A DNA stretch of 64,000 nt from Pseudomonas fluorescens (lineage in GTDB: Bacteria; Pseudomonadota; Gammaproteobacteria; Pseudomonadales; Pseudomonadaceae). A program made the position numbers and the translations under genes. The stretch's first letter is position 1, and each line of letters opens with the position of its first letter. Under the pieces are notes generated by a model. It was not told the origin of the DNA, did not search any database, and saw nothing but the letters and a program-made list of their open reading frames with translations. Location of the stretch: contig NZ_CABVIY010000001.1 of assembly GCF_902498195.1 (NCBI RefSeq), positions 434,001 through 498,000 of the forward strand. The letters are read 5' to 3'. Below, one piece after another: positions 19,830 through 28,220 of the stretch.

Positions 19830-19928
19830 ATGACTCATCCTCACTGCCGCGCCCTCGCCAGCGACCTGCTGCGCTCTTCGAACCCCGACACCCGCCACGC
19901 CAATCCCACGGTTTGCGTGCACCTCTGA
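19830..19928 (+). CDS. possible 32-residue leader peptide
   Basis: ATG at 19830 opens a 32-codon frame (MTHPHCRALASDLLRSSN...) that stops 42 bp before the fae-like gene. AAAGAG upstream is a weak ribosome-binding site. It falls in the expected 5' leader of the transcript started near the palindrome. It may be a chance frame; no homologue is recognised. Confidence 0.25.
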   Translation: MTHPHCRALASDLLRSSNPDTRHANPTVCVHL

Positions 19929-19970
19929 TCAACCCAAATCCCTGACCAAATCCCTGAAGAGTAACGACCC

Positions 19971-20483
19971 ATGAAAGCACTCGACCTGTACATCGGTGAA
20001 GGTTTCGAAGGCCCTGGCGTGAACGCCGCGCACATCAACATCCTGATCGGTCCGCGCAACGGCCCGGCCGGGCAAGCCTTCGCCAACAGCCTGGCCTCGC
20101 CAAGCCAGGGCCATTGCCCGTTCATGGTGATCGCCCAGCCCAACATCCCGGTCAAGCCGATGACCCTGTACGTGAACAAGGCCGCGATCGGCAGCGACCT
20201 GCACGGCAACGCCACCTGGGGCGCGTCCCAGGCCGGTATCGCCAAGGCGGTGCTCGAAGCACTGCTCGACGGCACCCTGCCGCCGGAAGCCGAAGACGAG
20301 TGGGCCATCGTCACGGCCAACTGGGTCAACCCGGCCTGCGACGACCTCGATGCGGTGTACCTGAACAACTACAACGCCTGCCGCACCGCGATCCGCGCCG
20401 CCCTGACCGGCAAGCCGGAAACCGCGCAACTGGCGGACGTGGTCAATCACATCAGCAACCCTTTCTACACGCTAAAAGCCTGA
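19971..20483 (+). CDS. formaldehyde-activating enzyme (Fae) homologue
   Basis: The 170-residue product matches the Fae family along its whole length, with the diagnostic segment AAHINILIGPRNGPAGQAF, in which H21 corresponds to the catalytic histidine, then QPNIPVKPMTLYVNKA and ASQAGIAKAVLEALLDG. In methylotrophs Fae condenses formaldehyde with tetrahydromethanopterin. Pseudomonads are not expected to make that cofactor and no gene for it is in the window, so another carrier or aldehyde substrate is likely. It begins a four-gene unit with an aldo/keto reductase (10 bp later), an aldehyde dehydrogenase and a transporter, which points to an aldehyde-generating catabolic route. Confidence 0.88.
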   Translation: MKALDLYIGEGFEGPGVNAAHINILIGPRNGPAGQAFANSLASPSQGHCPFMVIAQPNIPVKPMTLYVNKAAIGSDLHGNATWGASQAGIAKAVLEALLDGTLPPEAEDEWAIVTANWVNPACDDLDAVYLNNYNACRTAIRAALTGKPETAQLADVVNHISNPFYTLKA

Positions 20484-20493
20484 GGTCCGCGCC

Positions 20494-21528
20494 ATGCAAT
20501 ACATCCGTTTGGGCAACTCCGGCCTGCAAGTCTCCCGCCTGTGCCTGGGCACCATGAACATGGGCACCCCGGACTGGAAACCGTGGATTTTCGATGAGAA
20601 GAAAAGCGAGCCGATCGTCAAGCACGCGCTGGACAACGGCGTGAACTTCATCGACCTGGCAGACTTCTATTCCGCCGGTGTCGGCGAAGAAGTGGTGGGG
20701 CGCATCGTCAAGCGCCTGGCCCGTCGCGAAGACCTGGTGATCACCACCAAGGTCGGCTACGGCACTCGCACCGGAATCAACGCCAGCGGTCATTCGCGCA
20801 AGCACATCATGGACAGCATCGACGCCTCGCTCAAACGCCTGGACATGGATTACGTCGATGTCTTCATGCTGCATTACTTCGACGTGAACACCCCGGTGGA
20901 AGAAACCATGAGCGCGATGAACGACATCGTGCGTTCCGGCAAGGCACGCTACATCGGCGTGTCGACCATGCTCACCGGGCAACTGGCGAAAATCCTCATG
21001 GCGTGCGAGCGCAATGGCTGGGTCAAGCCGATCAACATGCAGCTGCAACTGAACTGCGCCTACCGCGAAGAAGAGCGCGAGATGATCCCGTTCTGCCGTG
21101 ACCAGGGTCTCGGCGTGTCGGTGTTCAGCCCGCTGGCCCGTGGCCTGCTGACCGGTGACGCGCAGTCGACCCGCAACCAGACCGACTTTTTCACCCAGCA
21201 GATGTACAGCGACGAAGCCTCGTTCGAAATCGCCCATTCGGTGCAGCGCGTGGCCCGCGCCCGTGGCGTGTCCAACGCACAGATCGCCCAGGCCTGGGTC
21301 GCCAATCATCCGGGCGTGGATTGCATGCTGGTCGGCGCCGACACCACCGAGCAGTTCGACAGCGCCCTCGCCGCGCTGGAAACCAAACTCGATGCCGAAG
21401 AACTGCATGAGCTGGAACGCAATTACACCCCGTGCGACGTGATCAACGACTACACCGCCGGTAAACGCATCCTGCGTTCGGCCCGTCCCGGCCTGGAACG
21501 CTTCACCCTGACCGAGGCCGTGGCATGA
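20494..21528 (+). CDS. aldo/keto reductase
   Basis: The 344-residue protein starts 10 bp after the fae-like stop. It has the aldo/keto reductase (beta/alpha)8 pattern: MQYIRLGNSGLQVSRLCLGTMNMG at the N-terminus, catalytic D-Y pair in NFIDLADFYSAGVGEE, Lys in DLVITTKVGYG, and the His in DYVDVFMLHYFD. The C-terminal NADPH-binding part is VSNAQIAQAWVANHPGVDCMLVGADTTEQF. It resembles the YajO-like branch. It should interconvert an aldehyde or sugar carbonyl and an alcohol with NAD(P)H. It overlaps the next gene by ATGA. Confidence 0.9.
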   Translation: MQYIRLGNSGLQVSRLCLGTMNMGTPDWKPWIFDEKKSEPIVKHALDNGVNFIDLADFYSAGVGEEVVGRIVKRLARREDLVITTKVGYGTRTGINASGHSRKHIMDSIDASLKRLDMDYVDVFMLHYFDVNTPVEETMSAMNDIVRSGKARYIGVSTMLTGQLAKILMACERNGWVKPINMQLQLNCAYREEEREMIPFCRDQGLGVSVFSPLARGLLTGDAQSTRNQTDFFTQQMYSDEASFEIAHSVQRVARARGVSNAQIAQAWVANHPGVDCMLVGADTTEQFDSALAALETKLDAEELHELERNYTPCDVINDYTAGKRILRSARPGLERFTLTEAVA

Positions 21529-22973
21529 GCGCGTTGATACGTCACGGCAATTTCATTGATGGGCACTGGTTTACTGGTGAAGGGTCCAGCGGCGGGGCAA
21601 CGTATCCAGTGCTGAACCCGGCCACCGGCGAGCTGATCGCCGACGTGCAAAAGGCCGGCGCCGAAGAAACCAGACTGGCCATCGAAGCGGCGAACCGCGC
21701 CTTGCCGGCGTGGCGCAAGCTGACCGCCAAGGAACGCAGCCAGCGCATCAAGCGCTGGGGCGAGTTGATGCTGGGCAACCAGAAGGACCTGGCCACCTTG
21801 CTCAGCCGCGAACAAGGCAAGCCGCTGGCCGAAGCCATGGGCGAAGTGGTCTACGCCGCGAGCTTCCTGGAGTGGTTCGCCGAAGAAGCCAAGCGCGCCT
21901 ACGGCGACGTGATCCCGAGCCACAAGGCCGATGCGCGGATCATCGTGGTCAAGGAAGCCATCGGCGTGGTCGCCGCAATCACGCCGTGGAACTTCCCGTT
22001 GGCCATGGTCACCCGCAAGGTCGGCCCGGCGCTGGCGGCCGGTTGCACCATGATCCTCAAGCCTTCGGAAGAAACGCCGTTGTCGGCCTTCGCCCTGGCG
22101 GTACTGGCTGAGCAGGCCGGCATTCCGGCCGGCGTGTTCAACGTGGTGTCCGGCGACGCCGTGGCCATCGGCGGCGCACTGCAAGCGTCCGGCATCGTGC
22201 GCAAACTGTCGTTCACCGGCTCCACCCGCACCGGCAAATTGCTGATGCGCCAGGCGGCCGACACCTTGAAAAAGGTCTCGCTGGAGCTGGGCGGCAACGC
22301 ACCGTTCATTGTCTTCGACGACGCGGACATCGACGCGGCGGTGAAGGGCGCGATGGCCTCGAAATTCCGTAACACCGGGCAGACCTGCGTCTGTGTGAAC
22401 CGCTTCTTCATCCAGGACGGCGTGTACGAAGCCTTCACCGGGAAACTCGCCGAAGCCGTGGCAGCGATGCGCGTCGGCAATGCCCTGCAAGGTGAGACCG
22501 AGCAGGGTCCGCTGATCAACGCGGCGGCACTGGCCAAGGTCGAGCTGCATGTCAGCGACGCCGTGGAGAAGGGCGCCAAGGTCCTGTGCGGTGGCCGTCG
22601 CCACGCATTGGGCGGCACCTTTTACGAGCCGACCATTCTCGCCGAAGCCAGCGGCGACATGCTGATTGCCCAGGACGAAACCTTCGGCCCGGTGGCCGCG
22701 TGCTTGCGCTTCAAGGACGAAGCCGAGGTTCTGCAACGGGCCAACGACACGCCGTACGGCTTGTCTGCGTACTTCTACAGCCGCGACATCGGCCGCGTGT
22801 GGCGCATGGCCGAAGGCCTGGAAGCGGGCATGGTCGGGATCAACGAAGGGATCATTTCCACGGAAGTGGCGCCGTTCGGTGGCATCAAGGAATCGGGCCT
22901 GGGTCGCGAAGGTTCCAAGTACGGTCTGGATGACTACCTGGAACTCAAATACCTGTTGATGGGGGGGCTCTAA
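21525..22973 (+). CDS. NAD(P)-dependent aldehyde dehydrogenase, succinate-semialdehyde type
   Basis: The start overlaps the aldo/keto reductase stop (ATGA). The 482-residue enzyme has the full aldehyde dehydrogenase signature: ITPWNFPLAMVTRKVGPALAAG, cofactor loop FTGSTRTGKLL, catalytic Glu in LELGGNAPFIVFDDAD and catalytic Cys in NTGQTCVCVNRFF. Sequence style and length are those of GabD-like semialdehyde dehydrogenases. It probably oxidises the aldehyde produced by the neighbouring enzymes to an acid. It belongs to the fae-AKR-ALDH-MFS unit; the transporter gene follows after a REP element. Confidence 0.92.
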   Translation: MSALIRHGNFIDGHWFTGEGSSGGATYPVLNPATGELIADVQKAGAEETRLAIEAANRALPAWRKLTAKERSQRIKRWGELMLGNQKDLATLLSREQGKPLAEAMGEVVYAASFLEWFAEEAKRAYGDVIPSHKADARIIVVKEAIGVVAAITPWNFPLAMVTRKVGPALAAGCTMILKPSEETPLSAFALAVLAEQAGIPAGVFNVVSGDAVAIGGALQASGIVRKLSFTGSTRTGKLLMRQAADTLKKVSLELGGNAPFIVFDDADIDAAVKGAMASKFRNTGQTCVCVNRFFIQDGVYEAFTGKLAEAVAAMRVGNALQGETEQGPLINAAALAKVELHVSDAVEKGAKVLCGGRRHALGGTFYEPTILAEASGDMLIAQDETFGPVAACLRFKDEAEVLQRANDTPYGLSAYFYSRDIGRVWRMAEGLEAGMVGINEGIISTEVAPFGGIKESGLGREGSKYGLDDYLELKYLLMGGL

Positions 22974-22990
22974 CCCCACCACCCACCCCC

Positions 22991-23081
22991 CTGTGGGAGC
23001 GGGCTTGCTCGCGAATACGGTGTGTCAGGCAATGAATACGGCGACTGACACGCCCTCTTCGCGAGCAAGCCCGCTCCCACA
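22991..23081. repeat. paired REP palindrome (BIME) inside an operon-like cluster
   Basis: Inverted GTGGGAGCGGGCTTGCTCGC copies between the aldehyde dehydrogenase and MFS genes. Its place within a same-strand cluster may lower expression of the distal transporter or stabilise the upstream mRNA. Confidence 0.9.
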
Positions 23082-23137
23082 AAAAGCAAAAGCCATCGGT
23101 TTCATTTCTCCGTCAATAACAACAATTGGAGACTTAC

Positions 23138-24502
23138 ATGTCCGTACAACCGGTAAAAATCGACGACCTGCCCATCGGGCGCTTTCACATCAAGATTGCC
23201 GGCCTGACCTTCGGTGCGCACTTCACCGACGGCTACATCCTTGGCCTGATCGGTATCGCGTTTACCCTGCTGAGCCCACAGATGCAGCTCGATGCCTTCT
23301 GGCAAGGGTTGATCGGCGCTTCGGCATTGATCGGTCTGTTCATGGGCAGCCTGTTCTTTGGCTGGATCTCCGACAAGGTCGGGCGGCAGAAAATCTTCCT
23401 GGTCAGCTTCGTGCTGATCACCCTGGCGTCGGTGATGCAGTTCTACGTTGAATCGGCCATGGCGCTGTTCCTCTGTCGGGTGCTGATCGGTATCGGCCTG
23501 GGCGGCGACTTCAGTGTCGGCCACGCCATGCTCGCCGAGTTCGCGCCGAAGAAGCACCGTGGGGTGTTGCTCGGTTCGTTCAGCGTGATCTGGACCTTCG
23601 GCTACGTGGCGGCCACCTTCGTCGGCACCGCCATGCTCAGCCTTGGCGACGATGCCTGGCGCTGGATGCTGGCCTCGTCGGCGATCCCGGCGGCACTGAT
23701 CCTGATCGCGCGTATCGGCACCCCGGAATCGCCACGCTGGCTGGTCAACCAGGGGCGTATCGCCGAGGCACGGGCGATCGTCAAGAAACACCTGGGCGAC
23801 AACGTCGAGCTCGACGAAACCCGCTCCACCGAAACCCGTTCCGGCTACGCGGTGCTGTTCAGCCGTGAATACCGCAAGCGCACGGCGTTCAACTGCCTGT
23901 TCTTCGTCTGCATCGTCATGCCGTACTTCGCCATCTACACCTTCCTGCCGTCGATCCTGCAGAAGATGGGCCTGGCCGAAGGCTTCGGCACCGAGTTGAT
24001 GCTCAACATGCTGCTGATCCTCGGCGCCTTGATCGGCATCTGGTGCACCATCAAGTTCACCCGTCGCGGTTTCCTGATCAACTCGTTCATCATCCTCGCC
24101 ATCGCCCTGTTCCTGTTGGCGGTACTGCCGGGCAGCGCGGCGTTCCTGATGGTGCTGGTGTTCGGGCTGTTCACCCTGGTGTTGTCGGCGGTGAGTAACC
24201 TGGTGGGCGTGTTCCCGGCTGAAAGCTTCCCCACCGAAGTGCGCGCCAGCGGCATCGGCCTGGCGACGGCGGTCAGCCGCCTGGGCTCGGCGGTCAGCAC
24301 CTTCCTGCTGCCGGTGAGTGTGGCGGGGATCGGCCTGAGCCCGACCATGGGCATCCTGGCGGCGATCCTGGCGATCGGTGCGTTGCTGTCCTGGGCGTGG
24401 GCGCCGGAAACCAAGTCGCTGACCCTGAGCCAGGCGTGCAAGGCGCAGAGCCCGGTGGAGGCGGGTGAGCATGTGGCCGTGAAAGCCGCAACACCAATCT
24501 GA
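23138..24502 (+). CDS. MFS transporter (aromatic acid/sugar symporter-like)
   Basis: The ATG at 23138 follows TTGGAG. The 454-residue protein has twelve predicted membrane helices and the MFS signature loops GWISDKVGRQKIFLVS between helices 2 and 3, and CRVLIGIGLGGDFSVGHAMLAEF in helix 4-5. The motif PESPRWLVNQGRIAEA before the central loop is typical of the sugar porter and organic-acid symporter branches. It likely imports the substrate degraded by the fae-AKR-ALDH enzymes upstream. It ends 125 bp before the stop of the convergent LysR gene. Confidence 0.9.
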   Translation: MSVQPVKIDDLPIGRFHIKIAGLTFGAHFTDGYILGLIGIAFTLLSPQMQLDAFWQGLIGASALIGLFMGSLFFGWISDKVGRQKIFLVSFVLITLASVMQFYVESAMALFLCRVLIGIGLGGDFSVGHAMLAEFAPKKHRGVLLGSFSVIWTFGYVAATFVGTAMLSLGDDAWRWMLASSAIPAALILIARIGTPESPRWLVNQGRIAEARAIVKKHLGDNVELDETRSTETRSGYAVLFSREYRKRTAFNCLFFVCIVMPYFAIYTFLPSILQKMGLAEGFGTELMLNMLLILGALIGIWCTIKFTRRGFLINSFIILAIALFLLAVLPGSAAFLMVLVFGLFTLVLSAVSNLVGVFPAESFPTEVRASGIGLATAVSRLGSAVSTFLLPVSVAGIGLSPTMGILAAILAIGALLSWAWAPETKSLTLSQACKAQSPVEAGEHVAVKAATPI

Positions 24503-24520
24503 GAGGCTGTCACAGGTCAA

Positions 24521-24612
24521 ATGTGGGAGCGGGCTTGCTCGCGAAAGCGGAGTGTCAGTGGACATTGAAATTGACTGACCCGCCGCCTTCGCGAGCAAGC
24601 CCGCTCCCACAG
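24521..24612. repeat. paired REP palindrome (BIME) between convergent genes
   Basis: Inverted REP copies about 45 bp apart between the MFS gene and the LysR gene, a probable two-way transcript end. Confidence 0.9.
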
Positions 24613-24626
24613 GGGAGGGCGGTGTG

Positions 24627-25502
24627 CTATGGATTGCTGACCGTTTCCAGCCATTCGGTAAACAACCGCACTTTCGACAATCCCCATTTGTCGTTCGCTA
24701 CGTCCAGCCAATAGCCGTATGGCCCGATCACCTCCACCGGGGTGATTGGCAACAGGCTGCCATTGGCCAGTTCCTTCTCGATCATCTGCCGGTCGATCAC
24801 TGCCAGCCCGCCACCGGCCAGCGCGGTGTGGATCACCTGGTCCAGGGTACTGAATTCCAGCCCTTGCCCGGCATCGACATCGTCGCGGCCGATGGCCGCC
24901 AGCCAGTTTTCCCAGACCTTCAAGCGCTTGCCGTTGTGCAGGATGTGCAGCAACGGCCATTGCTGCAGGTCCGGTGACTGACCGCCTGAGAACAGTTCCG
25001 GGCTGGCGACGGCGATGTGCCGTTCCATCACCAGCAACTGACTGTGGCAATGGGTGGCCGCTTCGAGGCCGAAGCGGATGTGGCAATCGCTTTCGGCGAG
25101 GTTGTCGTGGCTGGCCTGGTTGGTCACGCTCAAGCTGATGTCCGGGTAGCGCTGGCAAAACGCGCGCAGGTGCGCCGATAACCAGCGCGTCGCCCAGGTC
25201 GGTGGCGCGACAACGCGCAGGCGCTGGCGCAGGTTGGGGACGCGCACGCCTTGCAGGGCACGTTCGATCTGGTCGAAGGCATCGCTCAGTGGCGGGGAGA
25301 GGGCGATGCCGGCTTCGGTCAGCGACAGCCCTTGCGGTGTACGGATGAACAACGCCACGCCGAGGTAGTCTTCGAGTTGCTTGATCTGTCGGCTCACCGC
25401 GCCCTGGGTGACGTTCAGGCCCAGGGCTGCCTGGCTGAAACTGCGATGGCGCGCCACCTCTTCGAAGACGCGCAGCATGTTGAGCGAGGGCAGTTGACGC
25501 AT
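24627..25502 (-). CDS. LysR-family transcriptional regulator (GcvA-like)
   Basis: The 291-residue protein has the LysR N-terminal winged helix (MLRVFEEVARHRSFSQAALGLNVTQGAVSRQIKQLEDYLGVALFIR) and a periplasmic-binding-like effector domain (LRVVAPPTWATRWLSAHLRAFCQRYPDISL). The segment TPQGLSLTEAG and the WATRWL effector start place it near GcvA-type regulators. It lies tail-to-tail with the fae-AKR-ALDH-MFS unit, and a perfect 25-bp T-N11-A palindrome stands before that unit, so it is the best candidate regulator of it. Its own promoter faces the receiver-protein gene. Confidence 0.92.
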   Translation of the reverse strand: MRQLPSLNMLRVFEEVARHRSFSQAALGLNVTQGAVSRQIKQLEDYLGVALFIRTPQGLSLTEAGIALSPPLSDAFDQIERALQGVRVPNLRQRLRVVAPPTWATRWLSAHLRAFCQRYPDISLSVTNQASHDNLAESDCHIRFGLEAATHCHSQLLVMERHIAVASPELFSGGQSPDLQQWPLLHILHNGKRLKVWENWLAAIGRDDVDAGQGLEFSTLDQVIHTALAGGGLAVIDRQMIEKELANGSLLPITPVEVIGPYGYWLDVANDKWGLSKVRLFTEWLETVSNP

Positions 25503-25733
25503 CGGAGGGGCTCATTTTCAAGAGGGTGTGCTGTAGCGCCTATCTGACTATTGGCAATGAGCGGATGCAAGTATTGTTTCAGGCGTGCAAAAAATACCGG
25601 TCCAGCGTGCACGACGGCTGATTTCATCGCCTGGGGGGATAAAAATGAATTTCCTCCAGTACCGCTGCTCATACCTGTAGGTAGCGGAACAGAGCCCGCG
25701 AAATCATTGATGCATACAGGGAGCGGCAAGGTC

Positions 25734-26141
25734 ATGAGTCGAGTACCGACTGCAGGTGGAAATCTTCCTGGCGGGTTGATTCTGGTGGTGGAGGACGACC
25801 CGCTGATCCTCGAATTTCTCTGTGAAATTCTTCAGGAAGAAGGCTACGCGGTGCATTCCCAGGCCAGTGCGGACGCCGCCTCGGTGTACTTGCAGCGCCA
25901 CGCAGCGGACGTCGGGTTATTGCTGACGGACATCACCATGCCCGGCACGCTCAACGGCGCGGACCTGGCCAACCTGTTCGGTGATCGCTGGCCGGACAAG
26001 CCGATCATGATCATGTCGGGCTTCGAAACCCCCGAGAGTTCGGGTGTGCGGCACGACGTCTCGTTCATCAAGAAACCCTGGGCGTTGGGGCAGTTGCTCG
26101 ATTGCGTGGACGGTGCCTTCAAATCGCGTCGTACCCTGTAG
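25734..26141 (+). CDS. single-domain response regulator (receiver only)
   Basis: The ATG at 25734 follows CAGGGAGCGGCAAGG; the open frame to 25551 has no better start. The 135-residue protein is one receiver domain: acidic pair D21-D22 in VVEDDPLILEF, phospho-acceptor D66 in LLLTDITMPG, and the conserved Lys in SFIKKPW (113-114). There is no output domain, so it acts by protein contact, as in CheY-like or phosphorelay intermediates. No histidine kinase gene is adjacent; the partner is elsewhere. A palindromic terminator-like repeat follows at once. Confidence 0.88.
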   Translation: MSRVPTAGGNLPGGLILVVEDDPLILEFLCEILQEEGYAVHSQASADAASVYLQRHAADVGLLLTDITMPGTLNGADLANLFGDRWPDKPIMIMSGFETPESSGVRHDVSFIKKPWALGQLLDCVDGAFKSRRTL

Positions 26142-26202
26142 GCGCTGCCGCAGGCTGCGATCTTTTAAAAAAATCAAAAGATCGCAGCCTGCGGCAGCGC
26201 CT
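26136..26202. repeat. second-family palindrome (GCTGCCGCAGGCTGCGATC type)
   Basis: Long inverted repeat, GGCGCTGCCGCAGGCTGCGA with its complement, around a 15-bp A-rich loop with TTTT on the left arm. It overlaps the end of the receiver gene and can end transcription in both directions. Confidence 0.85.
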
Positions 26203-26262
26203 TCGGGGATCGTGTACATTTCTCAAGACACTCGCCAGCTCCTTGAGACAGGAAGAACCCTT

Positions 26263-26931
26263 TTGTCTTCTCCCACACCCGTCTTCAATGTCCCGTACCG
26301 CGCCTTCCTGTTCGACATGGACGGCACCATCCTCACCTCCATTGCCGCCGCCGAGCGGGTCTGGGCCACCTGGGCCTTGCGCCATGGGGTCGACGTCGCG
26401 GCTTTCCTGCCGACCATCCATGGCGCCCGCGCCATCGATACCATCAACCGCCTGGCGTTGCCCGGTGTCGATGCCGAGGCCGAGGCGGCGTGGATCACCG
26501 AGGCGGAAATCGAGGACGTCGAAGGGGTTGAAGAGGTGGCCGGTGCGGCGCGGTTTCTCCATTCATTGCCGCCCCATCAATGGGCAATCGTCACGTCCGC
26601 GCCGAGGACGCTGGCACTGCGGCGCATGGCCGCCGCCGGGATTCCCGAGCCGGGCGTGATGATCACCGCCGAGGACGTCAGCGTCGGCAAGCCCGACCCG
26701 GCGGGGTATCGATTGGCGGCGCGGCGACTGGGGGTGGAGATCGGCGATTGCCTGGTGTTCGAAGACGCGACCGTGGGGATCCTCGCGGCAGAGGCGGCGG
26801 GGGCGGATTTGCTGATCGTGACGGCGACGCATGAGCGGCCCATCAAGACGCTGCATGGGACCTTGGGTGGTTATGACGCGGTTGTCACGAAGGTCGATAC
26901 AGACGGCTTTATCCGCCTGCACACCCTCTGA
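26263..26931 (+). CDS. HAD-superfamily phosphatase
   Basis: The frame is open from 26044, but that would run through the palindromic repeat. A TTG at 26263 preceded by AGGAAG at good spacing gives a 222-residue protein; a GTG at 26212 is an alternative. Motif I is FLFDMDGTILTS, motif II lies in WAIVTSAPRTLA, and motif III/IV in GKPDPAGYRLAARRLGVEIGDCLVFEDATVGILAAEAAG. This is the HAD-IA pattern of sugar-phosphate phosphatases (for example 2-deoxyglucose-6-phosphate or glycerol-phosphate types). The substrate is unknown. It is apparently monocistronic. Confidence 0.87.
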   Translation: MSSPTPVFNVPYRAFLFDMDGTILTSIAAAERVWATWALRHGVDVAAFLPTIHGARAIDTINRLALPGVDAEAEAAWITEAEIEDVEGVEEVAGAARFLHSLPPHQWAIVTSAPRTLALRRMAAAGIPEPGVMITAEDVSVGKPDPAGYRLAARRLGVEIGDCLVFEDATVGILAAEAAGADLLIVTATHERPIKTLHGTLGGYDAVVTKVDTDGFIRLHTL

Positions 26932-26933
26932 AG

Positions 26934-27022
26934 GTGGGAGCGGGCTTGCTCGCGAAGGCGCAAGACCAGTCGGTATTTGCATGGGCTGACACACCGCTTT
27001 CGCGAGCAAGCCCGCTCCCATA
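26934..27022. repeat. paired REP palindrome (BIME)
   Basis: Inverted REP copies immediately after the HAD gene stop, about 45 bp apart. Confidence 0.9.
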
Positions 27023-27081
27023 GGGGTGTGGTATTTCAGTAGACCCGGGAAGCAGCGCCCCGAGCCAACGCACCCCTTCCC

Positions 27082-27161
27082 CTGTAGGAGCTGCCGCAGG
27101 CTGCGATCCTTTGATCTGGCTCTTCAAAATCAAAAGATCGCAGCCTGCGGCAGCGCCTACA
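27082..27161. repeat. second-family palindrome
   Basis: TAGGAGCTGCCGCAGGCTGC and its complement around a loop; its right end touches the stop of the GlxA-type regulator gene, so the two repeat families lie in tandem between convergent genes. Confidence 0.88.
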
Positions 27162-28098
27162 AGTCTGTTCGGGCGCTACGGCGGATCACCTGCGGTGGCT
27201 GCCCGAACGCTCGCAAGAAGGCTTCGCGCATGCGGCGGCGGTCGCTGAAGCCGGTTTCCATAGCGATCTGGTCAAGGCTCAGGCGCCCGCGTTCGAGCAT
27301 TTGCCGTGCCGCTTCCAGGCGCAGGTGTTCGATGGCCTTGGCCGGCGATTGGCCGGTTTCGGCGCGAAAGGCGCGGCTGAATTGCCGGGGGCTGAGGCGC
27401 GCCACGTCCGCCAGCTGCTCCACCGAAAGCGCCTGGGCCAGGTGCTCCCGGGCATAGCCGAGCACGGTCTGGATGCGGTCGGATTTCGGCTCCAGCTCCA
27501 GCAGCGCCGAGTGTTGCGACTGGCCTCCGGCGCGGCGGTGGTACATCACCAGTTTCTGGGCCACGGAGCGGGCGAGTTCCGCGCCGTGGTCCTTTTCCAC
27601 CATGGCCAGCGCCAGGTCGATGCCGGCGGTCATCCCGGCGGAGGTCCAGATCGAACCGTCGATCACGTAGATACGGTCGGCTTCCACCTGGATCGAGGGA
27701 AAGCGTTCCTGCAATTGCCGCGCATAGGCCCAGTGCGTGGTCGCCCGCCGTCCGTCGAGCAAGCCGGCCTGGGCCATGACAAAGGCGCCCGAACAGATGG
27801 ACGCCGTGCGCCGCGCAGTGACGGCACTGGCACGCACGTAGTCGAGTACCGCATCGGGGGCCTGTTCGAGGATCGTATCGCCGCCGACCACGATCACGGT
27901 ATCGATCACCCGCTCATCGAAGGCCTCGGTGCCGACCGTCAACCCGCCGGAGGCGCGCAGCGGGCGGCCGTCTTCGGACAGCACGCGCACCTCGTACAGG
28001 GTTTCGCCCGCACTGAAGTTGGCGTACTCGAACACCGGCATCGCCGCCAGCGCCATGGACTGGAACCCGTCGAAAACCACAAACGCCACGCTGATCAT
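27157..28098 (-). CDS. GlxA-type transcriptional regulator (DJ-1/PfpI plus AraC)
   Basis: The 313-residue protein joins an N-terminal DJ-1/PfpI glutaminase-like domain (VAFVVFDGFQSMALAAMPVFEYAN; nucleophile elbow RTASICSGAFVMAQAGLLDGRRATTHW) to a C-terminal AraC DNA-binding domain (LSVEQLADVARLSPRQFSRAFRAETGQSPAKAIEHLR and MLERGRLSLDQIAMETGFSDRRRMREAFLRAFGQPP). Such regulators include ArgR, GbdR and CdhR of pseudomonads, which sense nitrogen compounds. It is divergent from an SDR gene 122 bp away, the likely target. It is a paralogue of the gene at 30608-31627. Confidence 0.92.
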   Translation of the reverse strand: MISVAFVVFDGFQSMALAAMPVFEYANFSAGETLYEVRVLSEDGRPLRASGGLTVGTEAFDERVIDTVIVVGGDTILEQAPDAVLDYVRASAVTARRTASICSGAFVMAQAGLLDGRRATTHWAYARQLQERFPSIQVEADRIYVIDGSIWTSAGMTAGIDLALAMVEKDHGAELARSVAQKLVMYHRRAGGQSQHSALLELEPKSDRIQTVLGYAREHLAQALSVEQLADVARLSPRQFSRAFRAETGQSPAKAIEHLRLEAARQMLERGRLSLDQIAMETGFSDRRRMREAFLRAFGQPPQVIRRSARTDL

Positions 28099-28220
28099 CG
28101 AGCAACTCCCATGGTCATGTCCGAAAAACGTACTTTAAACGTCATTTGCGACATCTACGAGTCCCTTTATAACGGTTCACACCCGGCGAATCCCTCGCCG
28201 CACCGTGAAGGACATTGAAC

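Larger units (their letters stand above)
19585..19970. other. regulatory region upstream of the fae-like cluster
   Basis: This 386-bp gap holds a paired REP element, a perfect 25-bp palindrome of LysR type, a TATA-like stretch (TTTTATATGG near 19745) and a 32-codon frame that may be a leader peptide. No larger gene fits. Confidence 0.6.
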
